Assembly (NCBI GenBank): GCA_002863045.1
Contig: PKDH01000014.1
Location: forward strand, 1-64,000
Direction of reading: 5' to 3'
Length of the DNA stretch: 64,000 nucleotides
From: Legionella sp.
GTDB taxonomy: Bacteria > Pseudomonadota > Gammaproteobacteria > Legionellales > Legionellaceae
Shown here in pieces: positions 10,098 through 19,747 of this stretch. The notes under the pieces were generated by a model that saw only the letters and a list, made by a program, of their open reading frames with translations, was not told the DNA's origin and did not search any database. The position numbers and the translations under genes were made by a program. Position 1 is the first letter of the stretch; each line of letters opens with the position of its first letter.

Positions 10098-11155
10098 GAT
10101 GATTTAGATTCCTGTTCATACTGTTCAACACGGGTGGTCAGCGCTTTGAGCTTATCACCTAAAGCGCGTAGAGTTTTGCTCATTAACGGAATGCGGGTAA
10201 CAGCAAGTTCTTGCTGTAACGCTTTTTGTTTAGGGCGCGCGGGATTACCTAAATAAATATTATTTTGTAATAAATGCTTGCGTGGTGGAACACCAGCACG
10301 GGCGCCTAAGATAACGTTATCATCAATTTTTACATGGTCGCTTACGCCAACGTTGGCGGCGAATATGACATTATCGCCACTTTGACTGCTGCCCGCGATA
10401 CCGGTAAACGCACATAAAATATTATGCTTGCCTAATTTAACCGAATGAGCCACTTGCACAAAGTTATCAATTTTCGTGCCCTCACCAATATAAGTTTCAC
10501 CAAGGGTGGCGCGGTCTATCACGCTGTTGGCGCCTATCTCAACGTGATTGCCAAGCACCACGCATCCCACATGAGGAATTTTAAGATGTTTGCCCTCTAA
10601 AGCTGTATAACCAAAGCCATCAGCACCAATGACACTGTTGGCATGAATGCGTACATGATGACCGATTTGACTTTTATCATAAACCGTTACATGAGGGAAA
10701 AGCGTGCTATGCTCTCCCAGCACTACGTGTTGTCCGATACACACATGAGGATGCAAAATACAATCATCACCAATAACACTCCCTGACCCGATGCTAACAT
10801 AAGCGCCAATGGTCACACGCGCACCAATGCTTACATCATCCGCAATGATGGCAGTTGGATGGATATCAGGTGTGGGTCGCTTTTCTGGATAAAAAAGATT
10901 GAGCAATTGAATAAAAGCTTGTAAAGGATGAGTGACTTGAATAAGGGGTTTGGTACTTTGAGTTACCGTATGGCTCACTAAAATTGCCGCAGCACTTGAT
11001 TGTTCAGCACAGATTAAATTATCACGACCCTCAGCAAATACCAGGCTACCAGGCTTAATCGCATCAATAGCGCATAAAGTTGAAATGGTCATCGTCGATG
11101 AGCCTATGAGGGTACCTTGCACGTGATGCGCGATGTCATCTAAAGTGAGATTCAT
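10094..11155 (-). CDS. lpxD: UDP-3-O-acylglucosamine N-acyltransferase
   Basis: Left-handed beta-helix hexapeptide repeats (IGADGFGYTALEGKHLKIPHVGCVVLGNHVEIGANSVIDRATLG). Start chosen at MNLTLDD; ORF opens at 11179. Confidence 0.95.
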   Translation of the reverse strand: MNLTLDDIAHHVQGTLIGSSTMTISTLCAIDAIKPGSLVFAEGRDNLICAEQSSAAAILVSHTVTQSTKPLIQVTHPLQAFIQLLNLFYPEKRPTPDIHPTAIIADDVSIGARVTIGAYVSIGSGSVIGDDCILHPHVCIGQHVVLGEHSTLFPHVTVYDKSQIGHHVRIHANSVIGADGFGYTALEGKHLKIPHVGCVVLGNHVEIGANSVIDRATLGETYIGEGTKIDNFVQVAHSVKLGKHNILCAFTGIAGSSQSGDNVIFAANVGVSDHVKIDDNVILGARAGVPPRKHLLQNNIYLGNPARPKQKALQQELAVTRIPLMSKTLRALGDKLKALTTRVEQYEQESKSS

Positions 11156-11261
11156 CTTTATCCTTAACACATAGAGCAAAATAAATCATTATAACCAGAT
11201 GTCCCATAGGTTGCGATGCATTGGTTGAAATAACCCAAAGCTTTAGGTAAGTTAAAGCACT

Positions 11262-11858
11262 TCACCCCATGGGCTGTGACGCTTCAAACCTTTTATCAGG
11301 TGATGGATGGCTTTTGTTTTGAGGTGATTGCGGGTAAATGCTGCCGCTGGCTAATATTTCTTCTGAAAAAAAAGAAGGTGAAGGTGGCTTAAAAAAAGAT
11401 AACGGGTAAGTTGTCTTTAGAGTCATCAAGGCATCCGCAGCATCTTTGGTATCAGCTTCTTCATCAGACGGTAGAGGCTCATAACGTGCGGTTCGACGCA
11501 AGCCCTCAACTTTTGCTTTGCCGAATAATGTTTTAGGCGAAAGCTTGGGGTTCTCGGCAAACTGAGCCAATGCTTGAGCAATTTTTTGGCTATAGTCATG
11601 TTTCATAGCAGGTGTTAAGTGCGGGTGATTATCAACCATGTCTTGTAAATCGAGCAAGGCCTGATAATTCCGATGCGGCCAACGCTTAATACCTAATCTA
11701 CGGCATGCTTTTTTCAAAGTAGTCATGCATATACCTAGCCGCTCTGCTGCCTCATTCGCCGAATATTGAAAATAACCACTAATAAAATCGCGAGTTATAT
11801 CGTCTACGAACACAGCTTGTATAGGAAATAACGATGATGGAGATAAGTTATTTGGCAT
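11262..11858 (-). CDS. RWP-RK domain protein (eukaryotic-type DNA-binding domain)
   Basis: 'SANEAAERLGICMTTLKKACRRLGIKRWPHRNYQALLDL' matches the RWP-RK signature. Start taken at MPNNLSP; ORF opens at 11879. Confidence 0.8.
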   Translation of the reverse strand: MPNNLSPSSLFPIQAVFVDDITRDFISGYFQYSANEAAERLGICMTTLKKACRRLGIKRWPHRNYQALLDLQDMVDNHPHLTPAMKHDYSQKIAQALAQFAENPKLSPKTLFGKAKVEGLRRTARYEPLPSDEEADTKDAADALMTLKTTYPLSFFKPPSPSFFSEEILASGSIYPQSPQNKSHPSPDKRFEASQPMG

Positions 11859-12321
11859 AATAGTCTCTTTTAAACTCACGAACCGCAGAAGATAGGGTTT
11901 TCAGTGTTTGCGGGCCATATAAAGTGGTCTGCAGCTGACCTTGGGGATTTAAGATAAAGGTTACAGGTACGCCTTTAATCTCGCCAAGCTTTAAAAGTGT
12001 TTGCGGATTATCGCGTAAATTTGGATACATAATATGCAATTGTTTGGTTAACTGTTGTTGATGAGCTGCTGAGGTATCCTCAAAGTTAACCCCAAATAGC
12101 AACACATTTTTAGACTTTTGCTGATAAAATTGATTAAGTGCTTTAATTTCTGCTAGGCAGGGCGCACACCAGCTGGCCCAATAATTAATAACCACCCATT
12201 GGCCTTTAAGTTCAGTTAAAGAAATTTTTGTACCCTGGAGGGTGGTAAGTGCAGGCGTTGCCAAGCTTGATGAGATGATTAAGCCAAAACTTAGGAAAAA
12301 ACATAGAAAGCGCATGGTCAC
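11848..12321 (-). CDS. TlpA/ResA-like periplasmic thioredoxin-fold protein
   Basis: Signal peptide plus 'WVVINYWASWCAPCLAEIKALNQFY' (WCAPC). Confidence 0.9.
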   Translation of the reverse strand: MTMRFLCFFLSFGLIISSSLATPALTTLQGTKISLTELKGQWVVINYWASWCAPCLAEIKALNQFYQQKSKNVLLFGVNFEDTSAAHQQQLTKQLHIMYPNLRDNPQTLLKLGEIKGVPVTFILNPQGQLQTTLYGPQTLKTLSSAVREFKRDYYAK

Positions 12322-12447
12322 CTACTCATAAAAAAGTACAGTTTAGCGCGCTCTTAGCAGAATATCTAGCGAATAAGTTCAATAAAAAAGCCAATTTGCT
12401 TATATTGTAAACAAATTAGCTTAAAAGGGAGGATGAAGGAGTGAAAA

Positions 12448-13245
12448 TTAAGAAACAAATTTTAGTGCGATGTAAGCTTCATTGGCACGAACTTTGCCAT
12501 CCCATGCAGCTGTAGCGGTGACAAATTGTCCAGGGTTACTCGCGGTATTGGACAAAACAGTTGCAGGTGCATGAAATTTACCACCGTAGTAATAGCGATA
12601 GCCAATATCCATGCTAAAACGCGTGTTTTCAGGATGAAGGTTGATTCCTGCACTGCCTTGTGCCGCAAAACTGCTTTGATGGGTATCTTTACCAATTGAA
12701 GTTGTTGAGCCGCCCCCTGGTGGAAATACTAAGCCCACAGTATGGAAATTTTTAACTTCATTATGTGCATATCCAATGCCACCTTCAATAAAAGGCGAGA
12801 TTTCAAAACCCATTAAAGCTGTATAGCTTTGAGGTGCATGTAAGTTAATATTAAACAAAATGCTTTGATTGTTGACATCAAAAAAACGTGTACGACTGTT
12901 TCCAGTAAAGCCAGGTGTTAAAGGTACAGGCGTTGGTGTTGTTTGGTATTTTTGATAATCAAATTCATCATGGTTGATATAGCTTAGGCTTATGTCTACA
13001 AAAGGATGAATGGTTTTACCTATTTCAAGAAAATAAAAAGTAGACTGTCCTAAATCTGCATTATAACCTTGAATGGCCGGATCCCATGAAGGGCTATTAG
13101 GTCGCACATCGGCTTGATTACTCCAAGCATAACCTGCCCCTATTTTGGCAAAATAAGGAAGTTCTGCAACAGGCTCGCCCATGGTACCGGCGAATGAGTT
13201 AGCACAAACGCTTAAAATACAAGCAGCTAAGATGGCTTTGTTCAT
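12448..13245 (-). CDS. Outer-membrane beta-barrel protein
   Basis: Signal peptide 'MNKAILAACILSVCANSFAG', alternating barrel strands, C-terminal aromatic-type ending 'EAYIALKFVS'. Start moved to 13245. Confidence 0.8.
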   Translation of the reverse strand: MNKAILAACILSVCANSFAGTMGEPVAELPYFAKIGAGYAWSNQADVRPNSPSWDPAIQGYNADLGQSTFYFLEIGKTIHPFVDISLSYINHDEFDYQKYQTTPTPVPLTPGFTGNSRTRFFDVNNQSILFNINLHAPQSYTALMGFEISPFIEGGIGYAHNEVKNFHTVGLVFPPGGGSTTSIGKDTHQSSFAAQGSAGINLHPENTRFSMDIGYRYYYGGKFHAPATVLSNTASNPGQFVTATAAWDGKVRANEAYIALKFVS

Positions 13246-13468
13246 TACATAATCCTTTACTTTGATCAATGAAAATGTTGATGGCATTTTTATAGCACGC
13301 TTTATCATAAGGAACAAGCGGTTGATTTGCTCAATATTTATAATAAAAGTGGGGTTTTCATGTTGAAAAATATAAAAATTAAGCTAAAATTTAATTTATC
13401 CGGCAGCAAAAGATTTTAGAACCAACACTTCTAAATCGGGAAGCATCCTGACATCAGCGTTGCGCAAG

Positions 13469-13531
13469 CCTACTTTAAAGTAGGAAGCCTGAACTGATTC
13501 ATCCGCTACCCACTTGAACCTTAGGGTTCAA
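13469..13531. other. Two inverted repeats downstream of uvrB
   Basis: CCTACTTTAAAGTAGG (13469-13484) and TTGAACC-ttag-GGTTCAA (13514-13531). Confidence 0.6.
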
Positions 13532-13535
13532 AGTC

Positions 13536-15530
13536 TTACGCTGTCGGGTCTTCTCTTAATTGCTTTTTCAGCATCAATATTTCATCGCGTACATTAGCCG
13601 CTAATTCAAATTCAAGGTTCTGGGCATGCTGCTGCATGGCTTTTTCTAGTTGCTTGATTTTCTTAGTAATGTCTTTGGCACGCATGACCGGCGCTTTGGT
13701 CGATTGAATGTTTTGAGTGGATTTTGTTTTCGGCTGATTATCTAGAATATCATGGATGGATTTATGAATGCCCTGAGGGGTAATGCCGTGAAGCTTGTTA
13801 TGCTCTAATTGCTTTTCACGGCGACGATGAGTTTCGTTTAAAGCGCGCTCCATCGAGCCTGTGATTTTATCAGCATATAAAATCGCCCGACCATTAAGGT
13901 TGCGTGCTGCGCGCCCTATGGTTTGAATTAAAGAGCGCTCTGAACGCAAAAAGCCTTCTTTATCCGCATCTAAAATAGCCACCAGTGAAACTTCTGGCAT
14001 ATCAAGCCCTTCACGAAGTAAATTAATGCCTACCACCACATCAAATTCACCTAAACGTAAATCACGAATGATGGCCATACGTTCGACCGTATCAATATCT
14101 GAATGCAAATAACGTACTTTTACACCATGCTCTTGTAAATAATCGGTCAAATCTTCAGCCATGCGTTTGGTAAGGGTGGTGATTAAAACACGCTCGCCTT
14201 GGGCTTTAACCAAATGAATTTCGGATAAAACATCATCAACTTGGCGTGTAACCGGGCGAATGGTGACCACAGGGTCAACAAGGCCTGTGGGTCTGACTAC
14301 TTGTTCGGCGATGTTATCGGCATGCTCTTGCTCATAAGGACCTGGAGTGGCTGAGACAAAAATAGTTTGAGGTGCACGCGCCTCAAATTCCTCAAAACGC
14401 AAGGGGCGGTTATCAAGCGCTGAAGGCAGCCTAAAGCCATATTGCACCAACGTTTCTTTACGCGCGCGGTCACCGCGATACATGCCGCCTATTTGTGGAA
14501 TGGTGACATGTGACTCATCAATGATAAGCAGCGCTTCTTTGGGTAGATAATCAAATAAAGTTGGCGGGGCTTCACCGGCTGCACGTTTGGCTAAATAACG
14601 TGAGTAATTTTCAATCCCTGAGCAATAGCCAAGTTCAAGCATCATTTCAATATCAAAATTGGTACGCTGCTCAAGACGTTGTGCTTCAAGTAATTTATCC
14701 GCTTGCTTGAATTCTTGAAGGCGTATTTGCAGTTCTGCTTTAATCAACTCAATGGTTTCAAGTACGCGTGCGCGTGGTGTGACGTAATGGGTTTTAGGAA
14801 AAATGGTGATGCGTGATAAACGCTGTAATATTTCACCGGTTAACGGGTCAAAGGTGGCCACTTGCTCAATTTCATCGTCAAATAATTCAATACGAATGGC
14901 ATCTTTTTCCGAATCAGCTGGAAAAATATCAATAATTTCACCATGCACACGAAATTGCCCACGCTCTAAAAACTGATTGTTGCGCGTATATTGCATCTCG
15001 GCTAAGCGTTTTAAAATATCACGTTGGCTAATGCGCTCACCTTGTGAAACATGTAACACCATACGCAAATAAGACTCAGGGTCGCCCAAGCCATAAATAG
15101 CTGATACGGTGGCCACAATAATGGCGTCTTTGCGCTCAATCAAAGCTTTGGTGGCAGATAAACGCATTTGTTCAATTTGCTCGTTAATCGAAGCATCTTT
15201 TTCAATGAACATATCAGAGGCTGGTACATAGGCTTCGGGCTGATAATAATCATAATAAGAGACAAAATATTCCACGGCATTGTGGGGGAAATAAGCCTTA
15301 AATTCACCATACAATTGCGCGGCCAATGTTTTATTAGGTGCCATGATAAGTGCGGGTCGTTTCATGGCTTGAATAACATGAGCGATGGTAAAGGTTTTGC
15401 CTGAGCCTGTAACACCTAAAAGTGTTTGTTGTGCAAGGCCGGCTTTTAATCCATCGATAAGCGAGGTGATCGCAGTTGGTTGGTCACCTGCTGGGCGATA
15501 ATCAGAGGTCAGTGCAAAAATTTGTTTCAT
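13536..15530 (-). CDS. uvrB: UvrABC system protein B
   Basis: '[15 protein letters not shown]', '[15 protein letters not shown]', '[12 protein letters not shown]', C-terminal UVR motif. Confidence 0.99.
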   Translation of the reverse strand: MKQIFALTSDYRPAGDQPTAITSLIDGLKAGLAQQTLLGVTGSGKTFTIAHVIQAMKRPALIMAPNKTLAAQLYGEFKAYFPHNAVEYFVSYYDYYQPEAYVPASDMFIEKDASINEQIEQMRLSATKALIERKDAIIVATVSAIYGLGDPESYLRMVLHVSQGERISQRDILKRLAEMQYTRNNQFLERGQFRVHGEIIDIFPADSEKDAIRIELFDDEIEQVATFDPLTGEILQRLSRITIFPKTHYVTPRARVLETIELIKAELQIRLQEFKQADKLLEAQRLEQRTNFDIEMMLELGYCSGIENYSRYLAKRAAGEAPPTLFDYLPKEALLIIDESHVTIPQIGGMYRGDRARKETLVQYGFRLPSALDNRPLRFEEFEARAPQTIFVSATPGPYEQEHADNIAEQVVRPTGLVDPVVTIRPVTRQVDDVLSEIHLVKAQGERVLITTLTKRMAEDLTDYLQEHGVKVRYLHSDIDTVERMAIIRDLRLGEFDVVVGINLLREGLDMPEVSLVAILDADKEGFLRSERSLIQTIGRAARNLNGRAILYADKITGSMERALNETHRRREKQLEHNKLHGITPQGIHKSIHDILDNQPKTKSTQNIQSTKAPVMRAKDITKKIKQLEKAMQQHAQNLEFELAANVRDEILMLKKQLREDPTA

Positions 15531-15652
15531 TCAAAGCGGTTAAAAGAAAAATTATGCCCCAGAGTATAAAACATTCGTGGTGTTTTTGATTGACCTGTGG
15601 CTAAATTTGTTGTGTTTGTAACATTCAGTCGATTTAAAGGAGTCTATGTAAG

Positions 15653-16840
15653 ATGAATCATGATTTAGCCAAACGGGTGCAGCGCGTTAAACCCTCCCCA
15701 ACACTTGCGGTAGCGGCCAAAGCCACCAAAATGAAAGCTGAAGGTAAGGACATTATTAATCTAGGCACGGGCGAGCCTGATTTTGATACACCAAAGCATA
15801 TCAAAGATGCCGCCATTGCCGCCATTGATGCGGGTTTTACCAAATATACGGCCGTTGATGGTGTGGCCCAATTAAAAGAAGCGGTTGCCGCAAAATTTAA
15901 GCGTGATAATCAATTAGACTATGCGTTAAATCAAATTTTAGTATCTGTAGGGGGTAAACAAAGTAATTATAATTTATGCCAAGCGCTGCTGAACCCAGGT
16001 GATGAGGTCATTATTCCCGCGCCTTTTTGGGTCTCTTACCCTGATATGGTGCTTTTAGCCGACGCCAAACCGATTATTATTGAAGCCACGCCCAAAACTC
16101 ATTACAAAATGACACCCTTACAACTAGAGCAAGCCATTACCCCACGCACCAAATTAATGTTTTTAAATAGCCCCTCAAATCCTTCAGGGGTTGCTTACAC
16201 CATGGCTGAATTAGAAGCACTGGGTGAAGTTTTAGTGAATCATCCGCATGTCTATATTGCTACCGATGATATGTATGAACATATTTTGTGGAATCACACC
16301 TTTGCGAATATCGTTAATGCCAAGCCTGAACTTTACGCACGCACATTTGTGTTAAACGGTGTCTCCAAAGCATACGCCATGACCGGCTGGCGTATAGGGT
16401 ATGCCGCAGGGCCTGCCAATATTATTAATGCCATGAAAACCATTCAATCACAATCAACATCTAATCCTTGCTCTATCGCTCAAAAAGCGGCGATTGCGGC
16501 GCTCAATGGTGGCCAAGAGGAAGTCAGCATGATGGTGAAAGCATTTAAAGAGCGGCATGACTTTATTGTTGATAAACTTTCTACTATCAAAGGCGTTGAA
16601 GTGATTCCAGCTGATGGCACATTTTATTTATTTCCTAACGTGCAAGACATCATTACCGCGCGTGGTTTTGCGAATGATCTTGAATTTGCCGATGCCTTAT
16701 TGCAAGAAACAGGGGTCGCATTGGTGCCAGGTTCGGCTTTTGGCAGTGAAGGTTCTATTCGTCTATCCTTTGCTACTAGCATGAATGTTTTGGAAGATGC
16801 GATGACACGATTTGAGAAATTTTGTCAAACCACAAAATAA
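15653..16840 (+). CDS. Class I aspartate aminotransferase
   Basis: PLP-site 'VLNGVSKAYAMTGWRIGYAAGP'; 'NLGTGEPDFDTPKHIKDAA'. Confidence 0.95.
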   Translation: MNHDLAKRVQRVKPSPTLAVAAKATKMKAEGKDIINLGTGEPDFDTPKHIKDAAIAAIDAGFTKYTAVDGVAQLKEAVAAKFKRDNQLDYALNQILVSVGGKQSNYNLCQALLNPGDEVIIPAPFWVSYPDMVLLADAKPIIIEATPKTHYKMTPLQLEQAITPRTKLMFLNSPSNPSGVAYTMAELEALGEVLVNHPHVYIATDDMYEHILWNHTFANIVNAKPELYARTFVLNGVSKAYAMTGWRIGYAAGPANIINAMKTIQSQSTSNPCSIAQKAAIAALNGGQEEVSMMVKAFKERHDFIVDKLSTIKGVEVIPADGTFYLFPNVQDIITARGFANDLEFADALLQETGVALVPGSAFGSEGSIRLSFATSMNVLEDAMTRFEKFCQTTK

Positions 16841-16892
16841 ATTTTAAATAATCTTGACCTCTTGGCGGAATTTCTTTAAGATTCCGCCTTAT

Positions 16893-16968
16893 TCCCCGGT
16901 AGCTCAGTCGGTAGAGCGGATGACTGTTAATCATTAGGTCGGCGGTTCGAGCCCGTCCCGGGGAGCCA
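16893..16968 (+). tRNA. tRNA-Asn(GTT), encoded CCA
   Basis: 76 nt: acceptor TCCCCGG/CCGGGGA, anticodon loop ACTGTTAATC with GTT at 16926-16928, T-arm GGTTCGAGCCC. Confidence 0.97.
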
Positions 16969-17126
16969 TATTTCATAAGGCTTTTAGTAAAAACTCTCAG
17001 TTCAAATCCTTAATCTTGGTACCGATTTTGGTACCCAATCCAAAATGTAACCGATTGGTATTCTTTGTTATTGGTTAGGGGGCTTATAAAATTTGAATCT
17101 GAAATTCTATTCATTAAAAACAGAAA

Positions 17127-17145
17127 AAGCCCCGGTTGGGGGCTT
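17127..17145 (-). terminator. Intrinsic terminator of ardA transcript
   Basis: Minus strand AAGCCCCC-AACC-GGGGCTT followed by TTT; the stem overlaps the ardA stop codon. Confidence 0.75.
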
Positions 17146-17650
17146 AATACCTTGAAAAAACATGCGTCTCGCTATCAACATCAACCGAACAATAATCATT
17201 GATAAACAGATCACGAGCAAAAGCCTCGTAATCAAAGTAAAATCTCAAATTATCCGGTATCTGGTGCGCATAGCATTCATCAAATAATTGCCAGGCAAAA
17301 TCAACCTCTGAATCGAAGCAACCTTGATAACAATTATCCATCATCGATTCTGCTTCTGATACCTCATATTCAGAAAGCAAAGCCTTACCAATGTGGCCAT
17401 ATTGCTGGATAAAACCTGCATACTCAGCAATAGTTTTAATCGAGGTATACTCATCGATATCAACATCACCAAAACCTTCATAATCATGCACTGCAAATTC
17501 TTCTGCATCTTCTTCCGGACTATTTTCAAGCATCTCATAGATTTCAGCCATGATATCAGACTCAGATTGTGTGGCATCAATCCAGTCGCCAACTAATATA
17601 CCGTTGTTATAAGATGCCAGGCAGGCAACATAGATTTGAAGGGTATCCAT
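17144..17650 (-). CDS. ardA: Antirestriction protein ArdA
   Basis: 'IYVACLASYNNGILVGDWIDA', acidic profile, 'EYAGFIQQYG'. Start at MDTLQIYV. Confidence 0.92.
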   Translation of the reverse strand: MDTLQIYVACLASYNNGILVGDWIDATQSESDIMAEIYEMLENSPEEDAEEFAVHDYEGFGDVDIDEYTSIKTIAEYAGFIQQYGHIGKALLSEYEVSEAESMMDNCYQGCFDSEVDFAWQLFDECYAHQIPDNLRFYFDYEAFARDLFINDYCSVDVDSETHVFSRY

Positions 17651-17723
17651 AGGGCTTTTCTCCTTAGTAATATAGAGAGCAAGCCCCATGGGAGCGTGCT
17701 CCCATGCTGGGTGATTAATTAAT

Positions 17724-18146
17724 TCAAAACGGTACTTCTGTCGTTTCCTGCAACATTTCACGCATTTGAGCAACGTGGCTTTCAGCGGTGTTGTTGACAG
17801 GCTGGTCATCGCTGGTTTTACTTTGACCAAGCAACTGGATATTGCCCACCACAATACTGATGGCAGAACGGGTATTTCCGTCTTTATCAGTCCATGAATT
17901 AGAGCGCAACTTGCCTTCTATGAAGACTTGGCTGCCTTTATGTAAGAATTCAGTAACCTTGGTGTATTTGCCAAAGAAAACCAGTTGGTGCCATTCCACC
18001 CGGGTTTGCCATTCATCGTTTTGTTTAAACGATTCATTGGTGGCCAGTGTGGCTGTGACAAAAGCTTGACCGTCTTTGCCGGTAATACTATTTGGATCGG
18101 CACCCAGATTGCCAATAAGCTGGATGCGGTTCAATGATGCAGTCAT
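17724..18146 (-). CDS. ssb: Single-stranded DNA-binding protein
   Basis: OB-fold 'NRIQLIGNLGADP', 'VEWHQLVFFGKYTKVTEFLHKGSQVFIEGKLRSNSWTDKDG'; C-terminal acidic/PF-like tail 'TTEVPF'. Confidence 0.95.
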   Translation of the reverse strand: MTASLNRIQLIGNLGADPNSITGKDGQAFVTATLATNESFKQNDEWQTRVEWHQLVFFGKYTKVTEFLHKGSQVFIEGKLRSNSWTDKDGNTRSAISIVVGNIQLLGQSKTSDDQPVNNTAESHVAQMREMLQETTEVPF

Positions 18147-18190
18147 AATATTCTCCTGTTGGGGTTAAAAATCGCATAACATAAAAATAG

Positions 18191-18222
18191 CCGCATAAAG
18201 CAGATGTTTTTCTGTTATGCGG
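18191..18222. other. Hairpin in ssb leader
   Basis: CCGCATAA-agCAGA-tgtttt-TCTG-TTATGCGG, 8-bp perfect outer stem. Confidence 0.7.
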
Positions 18223-18243
18223 GTAATGAATTACTTCAAGGGA

Positions 18244-18456
18244 TCAGCAAGCGATTTTTCTCTTAGAGAAAATTTTTACAAAGGAAATGAGCGATTCCAG
18301 TTTATTTAAACTCAGTTCTGCTTGGTGAATGTCATCCGCAGATATTTGCAAGCGAACATTTTGCAAATCATTCACACAACAATTGAGTTCAAACAATAAG
18401 TGCTCGACTTCCAGCTGCACCGCTTTTGCCTTTTGCATGATATGCTCCTTATTCAA
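18244..18456 (-). CDS. Small helical ICE protein
   Basis: 70-aa ORF upstream of ssb on the same strand. Confidence 0.55.
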   Translation of the reverse strand: MNKEHIMQKAKAVQLEVEHLLFELNCCVNDLQNVRLQISADDIHQAELSLNKLESLISFVKIFSKRKIAC

Positions 18457-18608
18457 TAAAGAGGATTAGCCCCATCAGGGATAAGTAATCCCCTGTGGGT
18501 TATGCAAAACAAAGATCACCGACGTGTCGGTTGATTTACCTAATTATTAAAGATGATATGCCTAGCGCATTCCGTTGGCTTAAAGCCGTAAGACGAATCC
18601 ATGAAGGG

Positions 18609-18653
18609 TTTCCCGACTTAACGTTCCACCATCAAATTAGGGAAAAAATGGTG
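18609..18653 (-). ncRNA. H-type pseudoknot A, 3' of hammerhead A
   Basis: Interleaved TTTCCC(18609-14)/GGGAAA(18640-45) and CACCAT(18627-32)/ATGGTG(18648-53). Confidence 0.75.
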
Positions 18654-18656
18654 TAT

Positions 18657-18704
18657 CACAAGACCTCGCGGTTTCGTCAGGATTTCACTGACTCCTCAGT
18701 TGTG
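18657..18704 (-). ncRNA. Hammerhead ribozyme A
   Basis: Minus RNA CACAA-CUGAGGA-GUCAG-UGAAAUC-CUGAC-GAA-ACC-GCGA-GGU-C^UUGUG: all three helices and core CUGANGA...GAAA...UC present. Confidence 0.88.
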
Positions 18705-18802
18705 TTTCTTTGATTTTATCAAGTTAAATGCTTGAAACAATGGTTTTGGGATAGGTGTAATTATATGATATTGATATATAGCAAAAGAACTTTGCATAAC
18801 TG

Positions 18803-19747
18803 CTATCCACAATAAATGCGAGTTATGACCCTACGAGAATGACCCATTTCCCGGGAAAGTATCTCTCGAACCTTACGGTCAATTTTTTTCTCCGCTGGCG
18901 ACATTTCTTTAAATGCCTTACCTCCTTCCAAAGGACAACGCAGACCCTTGCCTTGAGGATCATACATTTTGGACAGTTCAAAATATCGTCTTTGAGCATA
19001 CGCATGGCGAAGGCCGTGGCATTTCTTTATACCCAGATGTTCAGTTTCGGTTTGGTAATATCTGAGATGTTGCTTGTAAGTTCTAGCATCAGGAATTAGT
19101 GAATAGCCTTGCTTTACTTGTAGTGACGCCTTTTGTAGCCACTGGCGCTGCTCTTGATTGGTAATTTCCAGTGTTCGGCCAATACCGCCCTTCGTCCAGC
19201 TAGGTTTGATTTTAAGGCAGTTACCGTGCCATGCATCACTGATGATGATTTTCATCGATTCTTCACGGCGAAGTCCGAATAATGCTTGTGCTTCAAGGGA
19301 TAAGCGGATCATCGGATCAGTACATTTCGAGGTATCAAGGTTATAAATGGCTTTGTTGTGTGTGGGGGTATAATTTCTTCGTGTTATCTGGTAATCATCA
19401 TTAGTAGGTTTTAGCAGCGTTGGTTTATCTAACAAAATCGCCAGTTTTCTCAGTTTGGACATGTAATTTTTGATTGTTGCGGGGTTCTTGTCCTGTTGTT
19501 TCCAATGCTCAACCAATACATGCACATGCTTAGGTTTTAATCCTTTGATATGGCCAACTTTATATCCAAGCTCGTGTAGATCCTTAACGCAACGGTTGAG
19601 CATGTGGCGCATGTCGGCAAGGCTTGCGTGGGAGTAACCTTTGATCTGTTTCAATCCTTCATTAATAGAAAATTGTGCGCTACGTAGTTTTGATTTACTC
19701 ATTGAGATATAACCATAACGTGTTGCGTGATTTAATGCCCATCTCAT
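18803..19747 (-). CDS. Tyrosine recombinase/integrase, apparently catalytic
   Basis: 'FGLRREESMK', 'KKCHGLRHAYAQRR', 'EMGHSRRVITRIYCG' supply R...HxxR...H...Y. Confidence 0.9.
   Translation of the reverse strand: MRWALNHATRYGYISMSKSKLRSAQFSINEGLKQIKGYSHASLADMRHMLNRCVKDLHELGYKVGHIKGLKPKHVHVLVEHWKQQDKNPATIKNYMSKLRKLAILLDKPTLLKPTNDDYQITRRNYTPTHNKAIYNLDTSKCTDPMIRLSLEAQALFGLRREESMKIIISDAWHGNCLKIKPSWTKGGIGRTLEITNQEQRQWLQKASLQVKQGYSLIPDARTYKQHLRYYQTETEHLGIKKCHGLRHAYAQRRYFELSKMYDPQGKGLRCPLEGGKAFKEMSPAEKKIDRKVREILSREMGHSRRVITRIYCG

Noticed and set aside
16776-16976. 66-aa minus ORF 'GSPGRARTADLMINSHPLYRLSYRG'
   Set aside because: Antisense translation of the tRNA-Asn; a common annotation artefact.
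17341-17596. ORFs overlapping ardA in other frames/strand
   Set aside because: ArdA explains the region with a recognisable family signature.
18173-18222. Possible third hammerhead near ssb (CGCATAAC/GTTATGCG)
   Set aside because: Stem resembles stem I, but no CUGANGA or GAAA core is present; kept only as a hairpin.
18495-18713. 72-aa plus-strand ORF
   Set aside because: Antisense to hammerhead A and pseudoknot A; similarity to the 20701 ORF is explained by the RNA repeat.
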